This document shows positions 24,151 to 37,110 of a DNA stretch of 64,000 bases, one piece after another. Under the pieces are notes generated by a model. It searched no databases, was not told where the DNA came from, and worked only from the letters and a program-made list of their open reading frames with translations. The stretch's first letter is position 1, and each line of letters starts with the position of its first letter. Made by a program: the position numbers and the translations under genes. Source of the stretch: Sequoia sempervirens (taxonomy: Eukaryota > Streptophyta > Pinopsida > Cupressales > Cupressaceae); contig VDFB02252616.1 of the NCBI GenBank assembly GCA_007258455.2, forward strand, positions 116,638,128 to 116,702,127, read 5' to 3'.

Positions 24151-25500
24151 TATTCTGTTAAGGCAATATTTTGTTGTACAAACATTATATTTTTTTGTAT
24201 TATTTCATATCAAATTAAATTTGTATGACTATACTAAATTTAAATTTAATATAGCTCTCCCCTTTCTTTGTTAAAAATGACAATATAGATAAAAAAATAT
24301 TAAAAATTAAAAATAATAATATAAAATTATTTAATCATATCATAAAATAATTTATTTTAATTAATTGTGTATATAAAAAATAATATTTAAATTCTAAAAC
24401 ATAAATTTAATTAAAAATTTGTATGGAGAGAGTCTCACAACACTCCCACTAGCAATTCCCTCTCTAAGCCATAAAAACGTACCTCAATGAATATATAAAT
24501 GAACTTTCATATCGACTATCATAGATAATTAAACCCATCTCTTTAAAATAAATAGAAAATTATTTTATTTAGTTATGAGATATTTTATTTAATCAATTAC
24601 GCCAAAGGAGTTCTCTATATGAACATTATCGACTGACCAAATGGTTGATGATTGAGAATGAGGTAGAATGATGGTTAACCATTGAAAAAGATCTAACCGT
24701 TCAATGAACCCAATATAAAATAAATAAAAATAATATTAAAAAATAAAACACTTTATACAAAGAAAGAAAGCAAAGAATTAGATATTCAAAGTGTATAAAT
24801 TATATTATTATTATTATTATATATAATATTTTATATAATATAAGTTGTTATAATTTATATTCTCTATTATTTTTCAATATATATATATGGTATTTTTTAA
24901 TTTTAGTTTGTAAAATATATATTTTTTAGAATATTTTTAATTTAATATTTTGAAATAAAATTACATTTTATATATTTAAGTATTTTTAGTATAATATTAT
25001 AATATATTTAGATATTATATATTTAGTATTTATATATACTATAAGTTATTAAATATAAATATCATATAACTTTTTACACTTATTATTAATTAAAATATGA
25101 AATATATTATAAGTTTAATATTTATCTATATTTATTTTTTAATAAATAATTTCTATTATTTTTCAAAATATTTTTTATTCTTTATTTTTTTATGGTATTT
25201 ATTTTTTAGTTTAGATTATAAAATATAATTTTCTACAATATTCTTAATTTAATATTATGAAATAAAATTACATTTTATATATTTAACTATTTTTAGCATA
25301 ATATTATAATATTTAGATATTATATATTTAATATTTATATACCACATTATTAAATATAAATATAATGTAACTTTTTACATATATATTACTAATTAAATAT
25401 ATTATAAGTTTAATATTTATCTATATTTATTTTTAAAATATATATTATATTTATTGAAAATTATATTCAATTTATATTTATTATTATATATTATATGAAA
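24151..25500. other. Very AT-rich stretch
   Basis: Long AT-only blocks with no gene. The part from about 24850 contains a tandem duplication (next entry). Confidence 0.6.
24850..25445. repeat. Tandem duplication, about 306-bp period, AT-rich
   Basis: The segment beginning near 24925 (TTTAATTTAATATT, then AAATAAAATTACATTTTATA, then ATATTATAATATATTTAGAT) recurs near 25232 with small changes. The units are neighbours, so this is a local duplication of about 300 bp. Confidence 0.65.
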
Positions 25501-25519
25501 TATGATGCATATTATTAAA

Positions 25520-26951
25520 GATAAATATTATACACATACACTCCCTTTTCCTCTCACCCTATCTCTAACTCTATCTCTCTACCTCTACCCCCTCTCTATT
25601 ACTTTTCTCTACTACTTCTTGTATCTCTCACTCTTGCCCCCTCTATATATTCCTCTCTCTACCTCTCTCTCTATATCACTTCCTATATATTTATCTGTAT
25701 ATCTCCATCTCTCCCTCTCTCATTGTCTCCCTCTTTCTATCTCTATTTCTCCCTCTCCCTCTTTCTCTCTCCTTCCACCACTCCCTCTTTATATGTTTAT
25801 CTATCTTTCTCACACTTCTATATTTCCCAAGTTATATCTATCTCTCCCTCTCTCCTTATCACTCCCTCTTTCCATTTCTCTCTACTTCTATTCTCTCTCT
25901 ATTTCTCCCCCCCCTCTCCCTTCCTCTATCTATTTATAAATATGTATCTCCCTCTATATCTCTCTCTCTCTCATATACACACACTCCCTCTTTCTCCTTC
26001 CCTACCTCTATCACTCTCTCTATCTTTTCGCCTATCTATACCTCTATTACTTATCTCTATCACCTTATTTCTCTCTCTCTTTCCCCCTCTATCTCTATCT
26101 CCCTGTCTCTCCTTCCCTGTCTCTATCTATATCTCATTATGTCTACCTCTATCTATCTCTCTTTCTCACTCCTCTCTCTTTCTATATATATCTCTCTACA
26201 TCTATCTGCCTATCTCTCTCCTTATACATCTCTCTCTCTCTTATTCACTCCATCTCTCCCTCCAACTCTTCTACTCTATATCTTTATCTTTATTTCTAAC
26301 TCGATCTCCCTCTCACTCATCTCTCTATCTCTGTCTATCCATATCCTTCTCTATGTATATCTCCCTATCTCTTTATCTCTTTTCCTATCCCTCTCTATCT
26401 CTCTATATCACCCTCTATCTATATCTCTCCCTCTCCTTCTCCCTCTCCCTCTCCCTCTCCCTCTACCCCCTCTTCTTCTCTCTTCCTCTCTAAATATATC
26501 TCCCTCTTCCCCATCTTCTCTCTCCCCCTCCTCTACCTATCTCTCTCCCTCTACCTATCTCTCTCCCTTTCTCTCCCTCCCTCTCTCTATCTCTCCCCAT
26601 CTCTCCTCTTTCTCCCTTCCTATCCCCTATCTATCTTTATATCTCAATGTCTCTCCCTTTATCTTCCCATATATCTCTATATCCATTTCTTTCTCTTCCC
26701 ATTTATCTATCTATCCTTCTTTCTCTCTCTCTATCTCCCTATATTTCTATCTCGCTCTCCATCTCTATTTTTATTTCTCTACTTATCTCTATTTGTCTCT
26801 CTTTATATCTCCCCCTATCCCCCTCTCTATATCTCCTTATATCTCTATTTTTATATCACTCTATCTCACCATATATCTCTCTCTATCTCTCCCTCTCCCT
26901 CTCCCTCTTCCTCTTCCTCTTTATCTCTTTATATCTTCCTCTCTATCTCTC
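25520..26951 (+). repeat. CT-rich degenerate microsatellite, left part
   Basis: Imperfect TCTC, TCTA and CCCTCT repeats cover about 1.4 kb. Translation gives only Ser/Leu/Tyr-rich low-complexity frames (25502-27116), which I treat as artefacts. It continues at 30524 after an insertion, so the original array was about 1.7 kb. Confidence 0.85.
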
Positions 26952-29900
26952 TGTGACGCGCCGCTAAGGGACCCGGTGGAAAAACACAAAAGACATACAA
27001 CATCATGCCAATATTTTTTTTTTGAAACTAAAGTGACACTAACTAATGCAACTCAACAAATTAATATGAATGACATCATTACATTAACATCATATCATAA
27101 TCACATTATGACCTAAAAGTAACATTAATCATAACCCATTTACACACCTATCCACCATGGTCCCCTAACGTCGCTACTACGATACACCTACACTAACTTA
27201 GCCTATAAAATACATTTGATACACCAAAACACATACAATTAATATTTTGAATGTAAATTATATTTCATGCAACAAATTGCATATGGTAACATAACTTAAT
27301 TATATTTAAACCTTGTTTAACACTATGTTCATACGAACATATTTCTAATCAACACCATAAAAGAGGTGCATAAAGACATATCATATCTACTTCTCAATTA
27401 AGTTTATATGTATCATAAATACCACATTCTTTTGCTAACATTTCTATTTTATAATAAACATCAATAAATATCTCTTCAAGACTACTTCAATCTATTTACG
27501 TTTTCATTACAAAAATGCTACAATGTACAAGATATACTCATCTAAGAGGAATATATATAATACATATAGAATATAATTTTCATGGAAATATCACTTGCAC
27601 ATACATTTAACTATATAATGAAGTGAATGAAAAAACTCTCCATGTTGCGCATGATTTGCACCACCTAAACCCCAATGGATGGTTTGGAAATACCACCCTA
27701 CCACGTGGAATCCTGAGGCCCACTCCCTCCGTGTTGGGAGATAACACTAGGCCCCACACACAAGCAAACAAAAAAAATAAGTAGTTGACACTAGCCATCC
27801 AATGGAATCTACCAAAATAAGAATCAACTAAAAATTACAAGGACTTCCACAAAGGCTTTCAGGTACTTTTAAAGACCCAATCAAATAACACAATAGATAG
27901 AAAACCCAAAAGCTTATCAATATACAACGACACCAGAATGAAGCACATTACATCATTTTCACAATCTTATAACATGATAACTAATTTTACTTAACAATTC
28001 ATAGCCAAGACCAACAATACACAACCTTGGTACAATTGATCTTTACACATACAGAAGCTTCAACATAGGATCTCACAAACATGAAGGTATTTCCAACATG
28101 AAAATAGTAAACACATTCAAACAAGAAATAGTACAATACAATAAAAATCAAAGAATAAAGTTATACCCTCTAATACAATTTTTAGAACTGAACTAATTCT
28201 CACTTGACAACAGTCAAATCTGTCAACCATAAAATAGTCATATCAACTTCAAATCAAAATCTGTAAAATACCCATTTCAAATTTAGTCATCGATTACTCA
28301 ACAACATGAATGAAATTGACTAAAAATGAATCATAAATTCATAAAATTCAAAACAATAGATGGCTCCCATAAAACCCTCATTTCGGTATACCCGATTACA
28401 ACCAAATGATAAAATAAGAAATCCAACAACCAGATGTTTTCCAAAATATAAAATATTAAAATTTTAATTAATTTAACCACTTTGAAATTCTTATAAATCT
28501 AAAATCTTAGTCTTTCATTGACTGGTTACAATTACAGGGAGAAACAAGAGAGTTTTTGCAGTCATGGAGGAGCAACTTGACAGCAGCTCTGTGTTTCAAC
28601 CATATCTCACAAAATACGATCTGAGTTTTTGAGATTTTTGGACAAAATTTAAACGACAATGAGATGAAAAAACCCATTAAAAATCGCACCAATCTAGTTC
28701 GTAAAAACATAATTATGGGCGACGCAATCAGCCCATTTTATTGGTAGAAAACTGAGACAATAAACATGTAATAATTTTTATTCTGGACTAAATAAATGTT
28801 TTATTTACACACAAAAATAAAACTATATAATATTTATTTTCAAAAATCAAAGAGAGATAAATCAATCAAATTATTCATACACACCAAAAATAAAATGAAA
28901 TAAAAGATATCAAAATCCATCCTAAATCCAACGCTTGACAATGATAAGAATTTGATGCTGAGCTCCGAAAACTTTAACTTTCAAAATCCCCAAATTACAA
29001 CAATTTTCTCATGCTTCTTCCTCTTTGCAAGCATGGCAAAAACTATCAGAAAATGAAGAATCCCCCAGCAAAATCTATTTCCCTCAAATATAAATTGAAT
29101 TCCAAATTTTCATTCAAAACCACTCCAAATTTCTCAAAAAAACCCCCCTGAAAATTACCCTAAAACTATGTAAAATCTCTCATTTTCAAATCTTCTAAAA
29201 TTTCATGCCAAAAAAGAGTGAAAACTCTCTTTCCCTCTTTTTCTCATAAATAAAATTAATTAAATTCCAAAAAAGAAAGAAAAACAAAATGAAAGCAACT
29301 TTTTTTCTTTTTCTTAAAAAACTATTTTTTTTTTCAAAATAAAATAAAGAAATAAAATCCTCTCATAAAATAAATTACTAAAATATTAAATTAAAATACC
29401 TTTCCTCTTCCCATTGATAAAATAATTAAAATAAATTAAATAATTAAATTAACTCACATAATTAACTCAATTGTTTAGGGTTTCTTATTAAATAAATTCA
29501 AAATATTACAAGAGATAAAGAAAACCCCCATAAAATAATCACTCTACCAAAATAGTAAATCAAAACATAAATATAACATATACTTACATATTAATATTTA
29601 AATATTTACTAATAAACATTAATATCTAATAAATAACATTACAATATGTTAATATTTATAACTTTATTTTCATAAAACATAATATACATATAATCATAAT
29701 AATATTAACAATTAAATAATAACTAACATATTGATCCAATAATTATCTTTACCCGAATAATCTACAAACCAGAGTATGACATAAACCATAAAATGACTCC
29801 ACATGAAAGAAACATTCACATCAAAATATAAATAACATTAATCACAATCATAACAATCCAACTAACCACATGGTTTAACACCAACAGGTTGGGATCTAAA

Positions 29901-30518
29901 ACCAAGACTAGACAACAAAATCAAACAACCACATATCTCATAAGAAACATTCACATAAGTGCAACACTCCAAACAAAGGGTAAAGGAGGTTGGGCATTGT
30001 TCTATGACAACCCAAAAAGGTGATCACATAATGAATCGATTGACCTTAATTGGGGACAATGGCTAGGGTTAGGTTATAACTTGGGCCTAAATGTTATCTC
30101 TTCAACCACCATTGGGATTAAAGGCACGCTCAGACCTGCTAATTTAGGTGGAGATGTAGCTTAGTACCTATACACTCAAACATACAAATTAGAGTACATG
30201 TGCATAATAGCCGAAGCACTAGGAAAGAAACTCTAGCAGTCATATCTCATGTTTGTATGTCTTTCATATGCCCAATGGTACGATGCCACCCTTTCCACTT
30301 ATCTTAACAAATATACTACTGCATCATTTAACTATCCAAGTAAATATTTGCATAATAATAATAACATGACATTATACACCATACTCACCAAAGCACTAAC
30401 GGAAGCGCATATCTCATATTGCAACCACAAAGCTTGAACACAAGTCAATATATATTCATCTTCAAGTTTCAAAGTCAAACTTCTTGCACATCTACAGTGA
30501 GAATGGGGGGGCACTGCA
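26952..30518. mobile_element. 3.57-kb TG...CA insertion, probably a solo LTR, in the CT array
   Basis: The insert starts TGTGACGCGCCGCTAAGGG and ends CACTGCA, and CTCTC lies on both sides (26947-26951 and 30519-30523). That fits a 5-bp target duplication, although the CT context lowers its weight. TGTGACGC starts are seen in many plant Ty3 LTRs. I found no coding domain, no internal second LTR, and no primer site or polypurine tract, which favours a solo LTR or a non-coding element. Short frames inside it (27607-27798 and 28507-28710, minus strand) match nothing I know. Confidence 0.55.
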
Positions 30519-30523
30519 CTCTC

Positions 30524-30785
30524 CCCCTTTATCTCCTTGTCTCTCTCTATCTTTATTTATCCCTCTATCTCTCTATGTATCTCTATCTATTTGTCTCGCT
30601 CTTCCTCCCTCATTCTATATTGATCTCTACCTCTATCTATTTGTCTCACTCTTCCTCTCTCGCTCTATATTCATCTCTACCTCTATATTCATCTCCTTTG
30701 TCCATCTCTAGAAATGTCTCCCTCTCTCTACCCATCCATCTATCTCCTTATCTCTCCCCCCTCCCTCTTCATAGATCTTCATTGT
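30524..30785 (+). repeat. CT-rich degenerate microsatellite, right part
   Basis: Same composition as 25520-26951 (TCTCTATCTTTATTTATCCC and similar) and directly abutting the end of the inserted element. Frames read from it are low-complexity artefacts. Confidence 0.8.
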
Positions 30786-30789
30786 CTTC

Positions 30790-31302
30790 TTGATTCAAAG
30801 GTTTTCTTTCACTCATTTTTAGAGACCTTTATTGCACAAACAATATCATTTTTTGAATGACCAACCAATTGAACTCATGTAATACACAAATTTATGCAAA
30901 AATAGGCTTAATTTTTTCCTAATTGACATTCCACACCTCTTTAGCGTACCCATTGCACACCAAGGTGTGATTACTAGTTGTAGACATTGTTTACTTTATG
31001 ATTGGGAAACTATTTTTTTTAATAGTTTAATAATTTATCTATTTATATAAAAAATAAGTTTTAGTAGTTATTGAAAATTGATTTTAGATTTCTAATAACT
31101 TTAAATTTCTATATAATAGTTTTCATGAGTTTTAATGAGAAATATTATATAAAATTTTAATAAAAAGTAAGGTTTTGGATTAATGTTTAAAAAAATAAAT
31201 ATACAATTTAAAAATAAATGATTTAATCAATACTTTAAACATGTATAAAAATTGAGATGGTTGTTCTTCAAATGTGTTCAAAGAATTAATCTTTATATAT
31301 TA
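30790..31302. other. AT-rich flank of the Ty3/gypsy element
   Basis: No gene or repeat recognised. The last five bases before the element (31303-31307) are one copy of its target duplication. Confidence 0.5.
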
Positions 31303-31307
31303 CCATT

Positions 31308-32699
31308 TGATGAGTAACATTTTGTCATCCGTTTTAGTTAGCATTCACCTAGTTTTGTGTCCATATTAAGCTTACCTTTTTGCCTTTTTTTTCCCTTAAG
31401 TTTCCATGATATTAGCAAAATATTAAAGTTAATTGATATGAATAGAGGGATGCAAAACATTTGTCAATTAACCACTCATGAGAACTAACTTCGGTGGATA
31501 TTATGAACATGGATGTTTGGAGGTTGAAGGAATACATAATGGAGCTTGCCTAGAGGATCTGGTGGTCCCTTTTTGTATTGTCTTCTAGTTTTTGATAATT
31601 AATAGTTCGGTACTTAGGTTGTTTAGGCAGTTTTGGAGTGTTTGGAAATAGTAGGCCATATGCCATATTATTATTTTCCTAAAATCAATTGAGCAATTTT
31701 GATTGAACACTTGTAATTGGTGGATATGTTTATTTTAGAATTTTGTTCTATACTAAGACTTACATATCTATGCTCTTTGTCGAGCATGAAATAATCTTAA
31801 GTTTTTATCTTGAAGTTGAAATTAATATAAAAACTACTGAAGTGTTGAATCTACGTGTGAGATAAACATTCTTCTTCATTCAATCGGTTGGGAGAAAGGG
31901 CTTGCTCCTTTCGAGTGATTGGATTTTCTTTTCTGTTATCGCGTGTGAGGTATTGTTTGTATTTTATCAATGATTTCAAATCTGTGTAACTTAATTCAAA
32001 TTAATAATTTTGCGAATATGTTATTGGATTAATTCTGGTTAGTATGGTTGCATTTTCTAAAGTGTGAAGTAATTTCTAATTGAGAAATACTATTAATGCT
32101 TGGTGTGAGTACAGATTGTAGGGACGACATGTATCAGTTACTGGTGAAGTGTATTATGTTTTTAGAACATTGAAGTAATCGGTTTTAACTTTACTATACC
32201 CTGCTACCAAGACACACAGGTCCTATCACCCAAGTTATTTGGCTCCTATGACCCACATTATTCCAATCCATCTTTAGCATTATATTATTTCTTTCACTAT
32301 TGCTAATATTTGTTGTTAATAAAGTACATTGAAGAGTGTTTTCTAAGGTATTGAGTTTAAATTATTAAACTCTAATTAAAAATTCTGAAGTCTGTATGTT
32401 GGAATGAAATAGAAAGGTAGTGATTAAGAATAGGATTGTATTCATTTGAAAAGTGTGCTTTGATTTGAATATTAGATTAAAAGGTGTATTTCAATTCAAT
32501 TCTTAGATGCATCTATCCCCCTTAGTTCATTAGTTTCAGCCCTTAGGTAGATTGCCACAACACTGTTCACAAGCTTACGCCCCCATATTGACATTGAGGA
32601 GTAAACTAAGGAAATTCCAAAGATTGATCCAAGTCCAACCCAAGATAGAATTACAAGGATTATTTTACCCATAATATCAACCATAGTTTAATCCAATCA
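31308..32699 (+). repeat. Ty3/gypsy 5' LTR
   Basis: 1392 bp. It begins TGATGAGTAACATTTTGTC and ends AATCCAATCA. It aligns along its whole length with the 3' LTR. Frames inside (for example 32496-32684, minus) are mirrored in the other LTR and are not genes. Confidence 0.9.
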
Positions 32700-32701
32700 T
32701 T

Positions 32702-32719
32702 TTGGTGTTATTGTTGGGG
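32702..32719 (+). promoter_or_regulatory. Primer-binding site, tRNA-Asp type, decayed
   Basis: TTGGTGTTATTGTTGGGG lies 2-3 bp after the LTR. The usual plant Ty3 Asp-type site is TTGGCGCCGTTGCCGGGG. The differences are C to T and one G to A, as expected from deamination of methylated cytosines. Confidence 0.75.
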
Positions 32720-33163
32720 AATGGTGTTAAAGTCCCATCGACCTAGTGAACTATGTTAGAAGCATTGTGCTAAGGAGAAAGTCTACACAACAATTGACCT
32801 CATTTGGATAAGTACCCTTAGTTTTCTTTGTTGTAAGTCATATAGGTGCATGAACCATAGTAGGGATAGTAGAGGGAGATTTGTTAAGAAGGATAAGGGA
32901 AGTAACACACAACTAGAAAAATAAAAAAACAAATCAAAGTCATTAATTAAGGGAGGTAGCTTGCAACAAGAAAAATTGAAAGCTAAATTGCAAACATTAC
33001 AATTACCAGAACCCAATATCGAGAAGTGTGTTATTGAGTCTACCATTGTTGAGACACCTACAAGTACCCATCTCGAGTCTTCTAAAATATTGTGGAAAAA
33101 GGTTGAAAAATTATTTTAGGAATCTTACGGGTCTGAAGCTGTACCCCTTGGGCATTAGATGTC

Positions 33164-34400
33164 ATGGCTGATCCCAACAACAACAATAATAGAGTATTGG
33201 CCAACAATAATTCAGTTACCTTTGAGTTTCCAATCACACATCCTAAACAAGATTCCCCTATGAAGAACATTCCTCATTATGCTTTACCTATTTTTCGTGG
33301 TCTTTCTATTGAGGATCCTGAAATGTTCTTGTTTGATTTTGATGTGTTGTGCCATAGCTATGATTATTAGAGTGACACGCAGAAGCTCAAATTGTTACCA
33401 ACCACTTTAAAAGATGCAGCCCTGCATTGGTTCATGAACCTCAGGAATATCAGAACATGGGAAGTCATGAAGGAAGTACCAAGAGTACTACAAAACAAAG
33501 GAGGTTTGGGACGAAATCTTCTTCATGACACAGAAAGAAGATGAGTCCGTGGAGGATTTCCTCAAATGCTTCATGTTTAGTTTTCAATGATCATGACAAC
33601 AAGGGCTAACTCCTAATGTTGTTAAAATGTTATTTATTAGAGGAATAAGAGATGGTACTATGGAAGCATTAAATTTAATAGGTAAAGGGAACATTTCTAA
33701 AATGGAATTTAATGATATTTGTGATATTTGTAGGAATTATTCAAGATCTCAGTGCTCAGGAAGAAACTATCCAAGTAAGTTGTATCCTGCAGGAACCTCA
33801 ACAGTTATCACAAAACGTGAGATACATAATCTACTTGAAGACATTAAGACTAATTTGTTGAGTTATATGGTCAAACAAATATACACTTTATATACACGAA
33901 GGAAACAAGAGGAGGCTGAGAAAGCGTTAGTTGTCTTTTTTCCTATTTTTTGAAAGAGGCATAGCGGTGAAGAGTGTCCATATAATAGAACAAAGATACT
34001 TTCTTTAGAGGAATCAAGTAGGGACACTACTTTAAAAACTCTTCATGTAGGGATTACTGAGGTAGAATATACAAACAAACCTATTTATTTCATGGCCCAA
34101 AGAAGACTTGGGCAACCAAGAGCAATGCCCCCAACTAATTACCAAGCCGCACCTCAAAATCCTTTTCAACAAAATTCCTTCCCAAACCAAATTGGATGGT
34201 ATGGAATTTGTAAAAAGCCTTCATACTACCCCCAGTGGTCACAAAAATATCCGTTTGCTCCACAATCATGGAAAGCTTGGCAAGCACCACTACCACCTTA
34301 CCCACAATATCAGTCATTCCCTTCGTATCCACCACCTCCAACAATAAACCCATATCAACAATCCCAACAACTCTTACCACCTTTCCTATCATCTAATTAA
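33164..34400 (+). pseudogene. Ty3/gypsy gag (broken)
   Basis: Starts MADPNNNNNRVLANN. The capsid-like region reads IFRGLSIEDPEMFLFDFDVL and, after a TAG, LKLLPTTLKDAALHWFM. It continues with frameshifts through DEIFFMTQKEDESVEDFLK and MLFIRGIRDGTMEALNLIG to about 33950. RHSGEECPYN near 33955-33990 may be the tail of a lost zinc knuckle. The C-terminal part (34092-34400) is a Pro/Gln/Tyr-rich tract. It would form the virus-like particle and package RNA. At least three shifts or stops prevent expression. Confidence 0.8.
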
Positions 34401-34679
34401 CCCTCTCGTTCAACCCAAGCACCAAAATCAACACCCATGCCCACACAAACAATACCCAATCCAAAATATAAGGTGGCTCAACCAGTTTATAATAATGAAG
34501 TGATATAGTTCTCGACTTATCCTATCAATGAATTAGAGATTGATGGGGTACACCTAAGGTCAAGAAAGAACCTTCAAGGGCCAATCATCACAAAAATTGA
34601 AGACCATCTAGTTGAGCCAGAGCAAGAGCAACCCGAGCCTCCATTTCCAAATAGGTTGCAAGAGCAACTAAAATAGTAG

Positions 34680-35690
34680 GAAACATCTCAACCTGATTTT
34701 GATTTTATGAATGAATTATGAAATATTAACATTAAAATTCCTTTATTGCAAGCTATTCGAGATGTTCTAGTATACACTAAAGTAGTCAAGGAACTTTGTG
34801 GTAGGAAGCAACAAAAGAAGCAGGACCCCAAGACGGTCCAAGTCATTGGACAACTCACAGACTTGATCCTGGGGAGAATCTTTGTTCCTAAATATGTAGA
34901 TCTAGGAAGTCTGATGATTAAGGTATGTATTGGTGATGTAACCATTCCAAATAAACTTGTGGATCTAGGAGCAGCTATAAATGTAATGACTAACGAGACC
35001 AAGGAGAAGTTGGACCTTTAAGGACTTAGACCTACTCCAAAAGTCTTGGAAATGGTTGATTGCTCCCTTGTAAAGCCAGAAGGTATGATAGAAGATATCA
35101 TTATTTCTATTTAATCCTGGGAGTACCCAACAAATTTCATGATTTTGCGACCAAAGACTAAGCTGGGGGGATACCCCTTAATTTTAGATAGACCTTGGTT
35201 AGTTTTTGCTAATTCCTTCATTAATTGTAGGTCTAGAAACATGGTGATTTTGAACGGGGAGCAAACAAAGTAGTTAACACTATACCCTCTAGTGCAACAA
35301 TTATTGGAAACAAAGGATCCTTTATGGATTGATAGCGACTTAGAGGAGTCTTTACCTATTTTGGAAATAGATCAAAGTAGGGAATTTGAAGATATTTCAA
35401 AAGACACAATTATTAATCATTTATTGAAAAATCATTATTTAGTTGATAATGTTCTTGAGACAATGATTTTTCCAATGGGCATAAGTGATAATTGCCCGTT
35501 CAATTTTTTTTATTAGTTGGTAGTTCACAGTCTATTCAACATTTTATTACTTTGCATCAATTATTGCCACATACTTGTATATACAATCCATTTTTGATAG
35601 CTAGGAACTTTGACCCATCCTCGTCTAATTCACAACTACTTGTTGTAGATACCCCTGTACAGTCCCAAGTTACTAAAATTTTCTCATAAA
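34680..35690 (+). pseudogene. Ty3/gypsy protease region of pol (broken)
   Basis: The frame beginning at 34746 holds LTDLILGRIFVPKYVDLGS and the aspartic protease motif LVDLGAAINVM (Asp-Leu-Gly-Ala in place of the usual Asp-Ser/Thr-Gly). After a stop near 35020, the frame resumes in pieces (GGYPLILDRPWL near 35165, and 35292-35516), which form the linker to RT. The protease would process Gag-Pol. Stops are TAA and TAG. Confidence 0.75.
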
Positions 35691-35711
35691 ACACTCAACA
35701 TCAATCTCGAT

Positions 35712-37110
35712 TTGAGTGCCTCCCAATTAAAAGAACTGTTTGAGATGTTGTTTGCACACAAAGAATCTTTTGCTTGGGATTATCAAGACATGAGAGGTAT
35801 TCATCCCGCTACCTATACACACCATATCAATATAGAAGAAGGGAGTAGACCTGTGCGACAACCCCATAGAAGACTAAACCCACCCCTACGAGAAATAGTT
35901 AAGGAAGAACTTCAAAAGTTTCTTAATGTAGGATTTATCTACCCCATATCAGATAGCTAATGGGTGGCCCCACTTGTGGTAGTACCTAAAAAGAATGGAA
36001 AATGGTGAATATGTGTTGATTATAGGACCCTTAGCAAGGCCAGTAAGAAATACCATTTCCTACTTCCTTTCATTGACCAAGTCCTAGACACCTTAGCTGG
36101 AAAGAAGTTCTTTTCCTTTCTCAATGGATTTAGTGGGTATAATCAAATTTACATTGCCCCAGAAGACCAAGACAAAACTACTTTTACCTACCCATGGGGA
36201 ACATTTGCTTACAATGTCTTACCTTTTGGATTGTGTAACACACCCACTACTTTCCAATGAGTTGTTCTAAGTATTTTTGTTGATTTAATTAATGACTATG
36301 CAGAAGTGTACGTGGGTTACTTTACTATTTATGGTAACACATATGATGAAGGTAAGGAAAATCTTGAAAAAGTGCTTAAACAATGTATTGATACTAATTT
36401 TTTCTTTAAGTCATGAAAAATGTCATATCTTAATGACTGAAGGAATTGTTTTGGGTCACTATATTTCCCAAAAAGGAATTGAGATGGATTTGAAAAAGAG
36501 ACAGATTATCTAAGACTTTCCTATACCTACTTGTCCAAAGGATGCGTGTTGTTTCCTAGGACATGTAGGTTATTATCACAACTTTATTCAAAATTTCAGC
36601 AGGATTGCCTCACCCCTCTTTGGGTTGCTAGGGAAAGATGCAGATTTTTCATGGACACTTGAATGTCAGCAAGCCTCAAAGAACTTAAAGGTAAACTAAT
36701 AACTACTCATGTGTTATGAGGACCCAATTTGGAACTTCCATTCCATATATATACCAATGCATCAGATACTTCTATGGGAGCCATCCTCGGACAAAAGGAT
36801 GACACTCTCTTTTACTCTATTTACTATATTAGTAAGAATTTTACTAGTACTGAGGTAAACTATATTGTCACTGAAAAATAATTCTTGGTTGTAGTTTATG
36901 TAATAAATAAATTTCGCCACTATATCATTGGATATAAAAAAATTGTACATACAGATCATTTTTCCATTAGATTTTTGATGAAAAAACCTATTTTTATAGG
37001 ACAAGTGATTTGGTGGTTTATTCTTTTGCCAGAGTTTGATATTACCATCCTTGACAAACCAGGGTGAGAGAATGTAGTGGCCGATTTTCTCTCGAAGCTG
37101 CAGCATGACG
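35712..37110 (+). pseudogene. Ty3/gypsy reverse transcriptase and RNase H (broken, catalytic box lost)
   Basis: RT opens with SHKE/HKESFAWDYQDMRGI, then PHRRLNPPLREIVKEE, VVPKKNGKW (followed by TGA where Arg is usual), VDYRTLSKASKKYHFLLPFI, FLNGFSGYNQI and TTFTYPWGTFAYNVLPFGL. The catalytic box, normally (Y/F)(M/V)DD, reads YVGY at 36309-36320, so both catalytic Asp are gone. RNase H follows: HIYTNASDTSMGAIL, TEK-stop-FLVVVYVINKFRHYI, HTDHFSIRFLM, and ENVVADFLSKL near 37070. The order and motifs are diagnostic of Ty3/gypsy. Several TGA and TAA stops interrupt the frame. Confidence 0.9.

Noticed and set aside
18638..24152. Possible LINE-B target duplication (GAAC...TATA on both sides)
   Set aside because: The two strings share only scattered bases; not a credible duplication.
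25502..27116. Long Ser/Leu/Tyr-rich open frames, up to 325 codons
   Set aside because: They translate CT repeats, which rarely contain stops; composition is pure low complexity and frames overlap freely.
26947..30523. CTCTC direct repeat as decisive proof of a target duplication
   Set aside because: In a CT-rich context five matching bases are easily found by chance; kept only as supporting evidence.
32496..32684. 62-codon minus-strand frame, also present at 42786-42974
   Set aside because: Recurs because both copies lie in the two LTRs; it shows LTR identity, not a gene.
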